The notes beneath the pieces were generated by a model that searched no databases, had not been told where the DNA came from, and saw only the letters and a program-made list of their open reading frames with translations. From the NCBI GenBank assembly GCA_019314005.1, contig JAFDAE010000169.1, positions 1-5,233 on the forward strand: a stretch of 5,233 nucleotides of DNA, written 5' to 3'. Positions 1 to 3,538 of this stretch are shown one piece after another. The translations under genes and the position numbers were made by a program. Source of the DNA: Deltaproteobacteria bacterium (lineage in GTDB: Bacteria; Desulfobacterota; Desulfobacteria; C00003060; C00003106). Position 1 is the stretch's first letter, and each line of letters starts with the position of its first letter.

Positions 1-108
1 GTTCAAGGTTCAAGGTTCAAGGTTCAGAGGTTCAAGGTTCGGGGTTGGCGAAAGTTAACGAAAGAAAGGTAACCCTGAACGGTGAACTCTGAACCGGTGA
101 ACGGTTAT
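1..108. repeat. Inverted pair of heptamer (GTTCANN) repeat arrays
   Basis: Bases 1-46 are a 7-base-period array of GTTCAAG-like units (GTTCAAG x3, GTTCAGA, then GTTCAAG and GTTCGGG after one extra G). After a purine-rich spacer (about 51-68), bases 69-108 carry the same kind of unit on the opposite strand (TGAAC every 7-8 bases). The two arrays can therefore fold on each other. The array begins at base 1, so its true left end is not visible. No ORF crosses it. The function is unknown. Heptanucleotide tandem repeats (STRR) are known in cyanobacteria, but these units and genes give no reason to call this one of them. Confidence 0.85.
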
Positions 109-120
109 ATTCTATATAAT
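90..120 (+). promoter_or_regulatory. Possible promoter of tRNA-Ala
   Basis: A perfect -10 hexamer TATAAT (115-120) ends nine bases before the mature tRNA 5' end, which would leave a leader of only a few bases. The best -35 candidate is TGAACC at 90-95 with a long 19-base spacer. It lies inside the heptamer array, so the -35 is weak. CGGTTAT (102-108) and ATAACCG (119-125) form an inverted repeat overlapping the -10. The call rests mostly on the -10 and its position. Confidence 0.35.
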
Positions 121-129
121 AACCGGCGT

Positions 130-205
130 GGGGGTGTAGCTCAGTCGGGAGAGCGATACGTTCGCAACGTATAGGTCGCCGGTTCGATCCCGGCCATCTC
201 CACCA
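130..205 (+). tRNA. tRNA-Ala, anticodon CGC
   Basis: The full cloverleaf can be drawn. The acceptor is GGGGGTG pairing with CATCTCC (195-201), the D stem is GCTC/GAGC with an 8-base loop containing GG, and the anticodon stem is ATACG/CGTAT with loop TTCGCAA. The variable loop has 5 bases, and the T stem GCCGG/CCGGC closes loop TTCGATC. The anticodon CGC is at 163-165 and reads the alanine codon GCG. The third acceptor pair is G3:U70, the classic alanine identity element, which confirms the anticodon assignment. The CCA end is encoded (203-205). The gene is 76 bases long with no intron. Heptamer repeats begin at the next base, and no terminator is visible. Confidence 0.97.
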
Positions 206-254
206 TTACGGGTTACGGGTTACGAGTTACGAGTTACGAGTTACGAGTTACGGG
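206..254 (+). repeat. Tandem heptamer array TTACGRG x7
   Basis: Seven exact-period copies of TTACGRG follow the tRNA CCA end with no intervening base: TTACGGG x2, TTACGAG x4, TTACGGG x1. The next bases, TTGC, look like the start of a GGGTTGC-type unit. That unit is the reverse complement of the AACCCGC array at 333-360, so the two arrays bracket an ~80-base segment (255-332) in inverted orientation. That segment holds no convincing gene or RNA. The array differs in unit sequence from the one upstream of the tRNA but has the same period. Confidence 0.9.
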
Positions 255-332
255 TTGCATTTCGATTCTGCCTGTCGGTTCGTAATGAATCTGTTTATAT
301 TGTTCGTAATCTATCATAGCTTTCCCTTTTAA

Positions 333-360
333 AACCCGCAACCCGCAACCCGCAACCCGC
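333..360 (+). repeat. Tandem heptamer array AACCCGC x4
   Basis: Four perfect copies of AACCCGC end five bases before the hisB Shine-Dalgarno. On the other strand the unit reads GCGGGTT, which pairs with CGGGTTGC at about 250-258. The array lies in what would be the hisB 5' untranslated region, so a change in copy number would alter leader length or structure but not the reading frame. Confidence 0.88.
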
Positions 361-365
361 AATAT

Positions 366-370
366 GGAGG
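366..370 (+). promoter_or_regulatory. hisB Shine-Dalgarno that decides the start
   Basis: GGAGG sits five bases upstream of the ATG at 376. An earlier in-frame ATG at 364 overlaps this site and has no ribosome site of its own, since only heptamer repeat lies upstream. Initiation at 376 is therefore preferred. Confidence 0.8.
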
Positions 371-375
371 CAACC

Positions 376-963
376 ATGGCTCGATCGACCGAGATGGAGC
401 GTAAGACCAATGAGACAAGCATCAGCATTCAATTGGTTATAGATGGTGAAGGGCAGGCTGATATCAACACCGGAGTTCCTTTTTTGGACCATATGCTTAC
501 CTTAATGGCAGCTCATGGTTTTTTTGACCTGGATATTCAGGCTGCCGGTGATACAGAGGTGGATGATCATCATACAGTGGAAGACATAGGGATCGTTCTG
601 GGGGATTCTTTTAAAGAAGGGGTAGGCGACAGGGTTGGGATAAGGCGTTACGGAAGAGCCATTGTCCCAATGGATGAGGCGCTGGCTTCTGTGGCAATCG
701 ATTTCTCTAATCGTCCGTGCTTAGTATACAATGTGCCATTAAAACAGGAAAAAATAGGCCGTTTTGATGCGCAGTTAGTGCATGAATTTTTTAGGAGTTT
801 TGTGAATCATTGTAGTTTGACAATGCACATAAATGTTATGTACGGCGACAATATGCACCATATTGTTGAAGCGGTTTTTAAAGCTTTTGGACGGGCCCTG
901 GATGAAGCCACTACACACGACCCGCGAATTAAAAAGGTCCTCTCTACAAAAGGTGTATTGTGA
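376..963 (+). CDS. hisB: Imidazoleglycerol-phosphate dehydratase
   Basis: This enzyme dehydrates imidazole glycerol phosphate to imidazole acetol phosphate in histidine biosynthesis. It is a cytoplasmic metal-dependent enzyme, and the family usually assembles as a 24-mer using Mn2+. The 195-residue product has the length of a monofunctional HisB and lacks the N-terminal phosphatase domain of the fused enterobacterial form. The N-terminus [14 protein letters not shown] is typical. The two halves of the internally repeated fold are both visible. The first has GVPFLDHML (33-41), HGFFDL (47-52) and [10 protein letters not shown] (63-72) with metal ligands H65, H66 and E69. The second has HEFF (136-139) and HHIVEA (161-166) with H161, H162 and E165. 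All expected ligands are present. The stop overlaps the start of the next gene by four bases (GTGA), which implies translational coupling. Leader regulation is not evident. Confidence 0.97.
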   Translation: MARSTEMERKTNETSISIQLVIDGEGQADINTGVPFLDHMLTLMAAHGFFDLDIQAAGDTEVDDHHTVEDIGIVLGDSFKEGVGDRVGIRRYGRAIVPMDEALASVAIDFSNRPCLVYNVPLKQEKIGRFDAQLVHEFFRSFVNHCSLTMHINVMYGDNMHHIVEAVFKAFGRALDEATTHDPRIKKVLSTKGVL

Positions 964-1670
964 GGCACGCGGACCAATGGATTAAATCGGTGCGTGGGTG
1001 CACAGGATGGCCCTCTTTCGGGATAGCGTTAGCGCTTGTCGTCCTTCTCATATGGGGGTGCGGTGGCACGCCACATGCTCCAAACGGGCCGGATACTCCC
1101 ACAGGTATTCACCGCGTTTTAGTTCTTCCATTCAAGAAAGTATCTCCGGCTCAAAAAGGAGAGACCGGGGTGCGATGTCCTTTGTCCGGCGCGGTATTCA
1201 GCACAGGAGAGGTTATACCCGGGGCGACCCGCACCATGACGCGGCATCTTCTTAAGTTCTTAAAAGAGCGCACCGAATACCAACTAATTCCTCCAGAACA
1301 GGCCGAGGGAATACGATCTCAGATCCTTTCCAAGGATATAGGAGCACAAGAACGTTCGATGCTTATTGAAATCGGACGCACTTTGGGAGTAGATGCGGTC
1401 CTGGTTGGTCACATCTACCGGTACCGAGAGCGTATTGGTACCGCTTATTCGGTAGATACCCCCACATCGGTTGCCCTTGATCTCCATTTTATAAGAGTGG
1501 CGGACGGAACCTTTATCTGGCACGGGCGCTTTGATGAAACACAAACCTCTTTGAGCGAAGATTGTCTCAAAATATTTTCCTTTATTCAACGAGGGGGAAA
1601 ATGGTTGACAGCCGATGAACTTGCAGGTGCAGGGCTGGAGGAAGTATTGGATACGTTCCCGACAAGGTAA
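960..1670 (+). CDS. Putative lipoprotein, CsgG/TolB-N-like, function unknown
   Basis: The product is 236 residues from a GTG start that shares GTGA with the hisB stop. No separate strong Shine-Dalgarno is visible, so reinitiation after hisB is likely. A hydrophobic signal segment (about residues 17-33) ends in LIWGC, a lipobox with C34 as the predicted lipidated cysteine followed by GG. The mature part begins with a low-complexity Pro/Gly/Thr linker. It continues with VLVLPFKKV (about 54-62), a strand pattern seen at the start of CsgG/TolB-N-like lipoprotein domains, then a helical stretch, then [17 protein letters not shown] and a [17 protein letters not shown] segment. That last pattern is familiar from conserved hypothetical lipoproteins of Desulfobacterota. 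The family resemblance is by eye only. Its role is unknown, and a link to histidine synthesis is not implied by the sequence. It is intact and not obviously of foreign composition. Confidence 0.8.
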   Translation: MRHADQWIKSVRGCTGWPSFGIALALVVLLIWGCGGTPHAPNGPDTPTGIHRVLVLPFKKVSPAQKGETGVRCPLSGAVFSTGEVIPGATRTMTRHLLKFLKERTEYQLIPPEQAEGIRSQILSKDIGAQERSMLIEIGRTLGVDAVLVGHIYRYRERIGTAYSVDTPTSVALDLHFIRVADGTFIWHGRFDETQTSLSEDCLKIFSFIQRGGKWLTADELAGAGLEEVLDTFPTR

Positions 1671-1685
1671 GGTTAAAAGATACAT

Positions 1686-1842
1686 ATTTAGCCACGAATT
1701 GACACAAATGGGCTCGAATATAATATATGGCAAAAGCGTGGATTTAAGATTCAAGGCAAAATGCTTTCAAGTGCAAGCCGGGGAAACATCATAGAGTGAT
1801 TTTGTCTTATTTGTGTAAATTCGTGTTCATTCGTGGCTAAAT
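1686..1842. repeat. Inverted repeat of a 10-base-period motif in the lipoprotein-hisA spacer
   Basis: The left arm (1686-1709) contains ATTTAGCCACGAATTGACAC and ends in AAAT. The right arm (1809-1842) is its reverse complement with a 10-base insertion and one mismatch. Read on the minus strand, the right arm resolves into 10-base units: CACGAATGAA, CACGAATTTA, CACAAATAAG. The extra ten bases are therefore exactly one more unit. The ~100 bases between the arms show no ORF or RNA gene. The element is noncoding and accounts for most of the 200-base gap between the lipoprotein gene and hisA. Confidence 0.8.
1699..1724 (+). promoter_or_regulatory. Weak promoter candidate for hisA
   Basis: A perfect TTGACA (1699-1704) and a perfect TATAAT (1719-1724) are present, but the spacer is only 14 bases, which is short for a sigma-70 promoter. 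The TTGACA is supplied by the repeat arm itself. A start here would give a leader of roughly 140 bases before hisA that includes the right arm of the inverted repeat. It is equally possible that hisA is read from upstream. Confidence 0.25.
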
Positions 1843-1870
1843 AGCTATTTCGAAAGTTGGAAGGTAAGCA

Positions 1871-2614
1871 ATGCTAATAATACCAGCGGTTGATATAAAA
1901 GGGGGGCGATGTGTCCGGCTTCTTCAGGGGCGCGAAGAGGACGAAACCGTATTTTCTAATGATCCGTCGCGCATGGCGCTGAAGTGGGAAGAAGAGGGGG
2001 CGGAATTGCTCCACGTAATAGACCTGGACGGCGCATTTCGAAAAACACCCCAGAATATTGAAGCTATTCAAAAGATTGTTAATCGGGTGAAGGTGCCTGT
2101 GCAACTTGGGGGTGGTATTCGAGATATTGATACTATAAAGATGTATCTTGATATGGGTATCAGTCGTGTTATTTTAGGGACGGAAGCACTACGCAACCCT
2201 GATTTAGTATATGAAGCCTTACGTCTGTTTCCAGGACAAATTATTGTAGGAATTGATGCGCGTGACGGATTTGCGGCTATAGAAGGCTGGACTGAGACCA
2301 CTAAAATAAGAAGTGTTGATCTCGCGCGACGCTTTGAAGGATGCGAACTTGCCGCGATTATTTTTACAGACATACACCGGGATGGGATGCAGACAGGGAC
2401 GAATGTAAAGGAAACAGAGCGTCTCGCAGAATCTGTCTCAATTCCGATTATTGCATCAGGCGGTGTTTCGAATATTGATGATATCAAACAGCTCCTTCCT
2501 TTAAAGTCATCAGGTGTAATAGGGGTTATAGTTGGCCGGGCGTTATATTCAGGGACGCTTAATCTGAAAGAATCGCTCAAATTAGTTGAACCTTCCCGCA
2601 CTTCCTCTGTGTAA
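1871..2614 (+). CDS. hisA: ProFAR isomerase (phosphoribosylformimino-AICAR-phosphate isomerase)
   Basis: HisA catalyses the Amadori rearrangement of ProFAR to PRFAR, the substrate of HisH-HisF, in histidine biosynthesis in the cytoplasm. The 247-residue product is a full-length TIM barrel. The N-terminus MLIIPAVDIKGGRCVRL carries the catalytic Asp8, and the second catalytic Asp is D129 in GIDARDG. The phosphate-binding loops are visible as QLGGGIRD (78-85), FTDIHRDG (165-172), ASGGVS (about 195-200) and the late VGRALY. The length and HisA-type N-terminus, plus EGWTE after the D129 loop, favour HisA over the paralogous HisF. The start is supported by GGAAGG (1859-1864) six bases before the ATG. 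hisB lies upstream, but hisH and hisF are not adjacent in this window. Confidence 0.97.
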   Translation: MLIIPAVDIKGGRCVRLLQGREEDETVFSNDPSRMALKWEEEGAELLHVIDLDGAFRKTPQNIEAIQKIVNRVKVPVQLGGGIRDIDTIKMYLDMGISRVILGTEALRNPDLVYEALRLFPGQIIVGIDARDGFAAIEGWTETTKIRSVDLARRFEGCELAAIIFTDIHRDGMQTGTNVKETERLAESVSIPIIASGGVSNIDDIKQLLPLKSSGVIGVIVGRALYSGTLNLKESLKLVEPSRTSSV

Positions 2615-2636
2615 AATGGCAGTTTTGCAAAGGTCT

Positions 2637-2674
2637 CGCCCCATAAGAAAATGTTACCGAAGGGCGTATTTTTT
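2637..2674 (+). terminator. Possible weak Rho-independent terminator after hisA
   Basis: CGCCC (2637-2641) can pair with GGGCG (2662-2666) around a 20-base loop, followed by TATTTTTT (2667-2674). The T-tract is good, but the stem is only five pairs and the loop is long, so termination would be weak. The position, 22 bases after the hisA stop and just before a promoter, fits the end of a transcription unit. Confidence 0.35.
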
Positions 2675-2676
2675 GC

Positions 2677-2705
2677 TTGATTTATTGTGAATTAAACTCT
2701 ATATT
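2677..2705 (+). promoter_or_regulatory. Sigma-70-like promoter of yqeY
   Basis: TTGATT (2677-2682) and TATATT (2700-2705) are separated by exactly 17 bases, each differing from consensus by one or two bases in an AT-rich context. Transcription would begin near 2711-2713, leaving a leader of about 27 bases before the ATG at 2739. It follows directly on the weak terminator after hisA, so yqeY and possibly dnaG probably form a separate unit from the histidine genes. Confidence 0.6.
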
Positions 2706-2738
2706 TAAAGTTTGCAAAAACTATTTTCTGGAGTATAC

Positions 2739-3185
2739 ATGTCATTAAAAGAAGAGATCCAGAGCGCAATGCAATCTGCTTTAAAAGCCAAAGACACCAC
2801 AACATTGTCCACGCTTCGCATGGTCCTTGCGGCGGTCAAAAACAAAGAAATTGAACTTCGAGGAACACCGAGCGATTCTGATGTGATTCAGCTGATTAAT
2901 AAACAGATCAAGCAACGCAAAGACTCCATCCAACAATTTTCAACTTCCGGAAGAGATGATTTGGCCAAAAAGGAAGAAGCGGAGCTTGTCGTGTTGATGG
3001 CCTATATGCCGGAACAGCTCTCCGAGGACGCCATTGATGAAAAGGTGGCTTCTGTTATTATAGAATTGGGGGCCGTTAATATGAAAGATATGGGGCGGGT
3101 CATGAAAACGGTTATGGCGCAGCTTGCCGGGAAGGCGGATGGTAACCTGGTTAATGCGATTGTCAAGCGGCAAATTACCTCGTAA
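2739..3185 (+). CDS. yqeY: GatB/YqeY-domain protein
   Basis: The 148-residue product matches the usual ~150-residue size of the YqeY family. This family shares its helical domain with the C-terminus of GatB, a subunit of the tRNA-dependent amidotransferase. The domain is thought to contact tRNA, but the cellular role of free YqeY is not settled. Family features seen are an N-terminal helix MSLKEEIQSAM, TLRMVLAAVKNKEIE, QIKQRKDSIQQF followed by GRDDLAKKEEAEL, the YMPEQLSEDAI turn, a DMGRVMKTVM helix, and a closing GKADGNLVNAIVK. The ATG at 2739 is chosen because GGAG (2730-2733) lies five bases upstream. A longer reading from TTG at 2712 would begin at the predicted transcription start and has no ribosome site. 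yqeY commonly sits between rpsU and dnaG. Here dnaG follows after a repeat-filled gap, and rpsU is not upstream. Confidence 0.93.
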   Translation: MSLKEEIQSAMQSALKAKDTTTLSTLRMVLAAVKNKEIELRGTPSDSDVIQLINKQIKQRKDSIQQFSTSGRDDLAKKEEAELVVLMAYMPEQLSEDAIDEKVASVIIELGAVNMKDMGRVMKTVMAQLAGKADGNLVNAIVKRQITS

Positions 3186-3239
3186 TGATCTCTACTTTGA
3201 ATGGTCATAATTGAAGCTTCTTGATTCCGCACAGAGATA

Positions 3240-3316
3240 ATTGTCCGTTGTCAGTGGCCCTTTGTGAGTTGGAAGCGCTTACTATTTAATCCAACGGGCT
3301 ACTGACAACGGACAAT
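3240..3316. repeat. 21-bp heptamer-type hairpin between yqeY and dnaG
   Basis: Bases 3240-3260 and 3296-3316 are complementary over 21 positions with a single mismatch, which would be a G-U pair in RNA. The stem continues as GTTGG (3268-3272) with CCAAC (3291-3295) after a 7-base bulge. The arm sequence reads as 7-base units: GTCCGTT and GTCAGTG on the + strand, and GTCCATT, GTCCGTT, GTCAGTA and GCCCGTT on the minus strand. It shares the period of the repeats near the tRNA though not the sequence. No T-tract follows, so it does not look like an intrinsic terminator. The bases before it (3186-3239) show nothing recognisable. Confidence 0.8.
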
Positions 3317-3354
3317 GGACTGATTCAAAAAGCGCGGTGTATAGTCGCGCAAAG

Positions 3355-3522
3355 TATAACCTAAATTGAGCGATTTTTGACTCGATTTGCACCAATCTCT
3401 TACGCATCAAGGGCTTGCGAAAATCCTCGACATATCCACTGGTATGCCTGCGGTTTTCGCAAACCTTGCTACATCAAGATATTGGCACATCTCTTCTGCA
3501 AAAATTGCTCAACTTAGGTATA
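3355..3522. mobile_element. MITE-like 168-bp imperfect palindrome
   Basis: The two ends are inverted repeats of about 24 bases beginning TATAACCTAA on the left and, read inward, TATACCTAAG on the right, with two mismatches and one indel. Both continue through TTGAGCRATTTTTG. The inner parts pair more loosely, with CTTGCGAAAA (3413-3422) facing TTTTCGCAAA (3454-3463), down to CATA/TATG around the 8-base loop TCCACTGG (3435-3442). The centre of symmetry is exactly at 3438/3439. There is no ORF inside. Terminal inverted repeats, small size and absence of coding fit a non-autonomous element. The terminal TATA could be a target duplication, or just part of the palindrome. A large structured RNA is the alternative. 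It ends 16 bases before the dnaG start. Confidence 0.55.
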
Positions 3523-3535
3523 AGCCGGGGGCTTA
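3521..3535 (+). promoter_or_regulatory. Small hairpin covering the dnaG ribosome site
   Basis: TAAGCC (3521-3526) and GGCTTA (3530-3535) form a perfect six-pair stem with a GGG loop. The G-run 3527-3531 is the only Shine-Dalgarno-like sequence upstream of the dnaG TTG at 3539, seven bases away. Part of it lies in the loop and part in the stem. Folding could limit initiation of dnaG. The structure abuts the right end of the palindromic element. Confidence 0.45.
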
Positions 3536-3538
3536 CGG

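Noticed and set aside
206..360. CRISPR array
   Set aside because: The units are 7 bases in direct tandem with no spacers, so there is no repeat-spacer structure and no cas gene.
364..375. Upstream ATG as the hisB start
   Set aside because: It has no ribosome site, while GGAGG is ideally placed for the ATG at 376, and HisB homologues begin near [11 protein letters not shown].
998..1255. 85-codon open frame on the plus strand
   Set aside because: It is an out-of-frame reading inside the lipoprotein gene, with no signal peptide or domain.
1284..1754. 156-codon open frame on the minus strand
   Set aside because: It is antisense to the lipoprotein gene, which has a signal peptide, lipobox and conserved-looking core. 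The minus frame shows no recognisable domain or ribosome site and runs into the repeat arm.
1710..1808. Riboswitch or attenuator leader for hisA
   Set aside because: There is no run of histidine codons, no terminator-antiterminator pair and no recognisable riboswitch core. Only repeat arms pair with each other.
2068..2601. 177-codon open frame on the minus strand
   Set aside because: It lies wholly antisense to hisA, whose motifs are unmistakable. The translation is Ser/Ile/Arg-rich with no family pattern.
2712..2738. TTG start extending yqeY by nine codons
   Set aside because: It coincides with the predicted transcription start and lacks a ribosome site. The ATG at 2739 has GGAG five bases upstream and fits the family N-terminus.
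3240..3316. Intrinsic terminator after yqeY
   Set aside because: The strong stem is not followed by a T-tract on either strand in the right position, so the simple Rho-independent pattern is not met.
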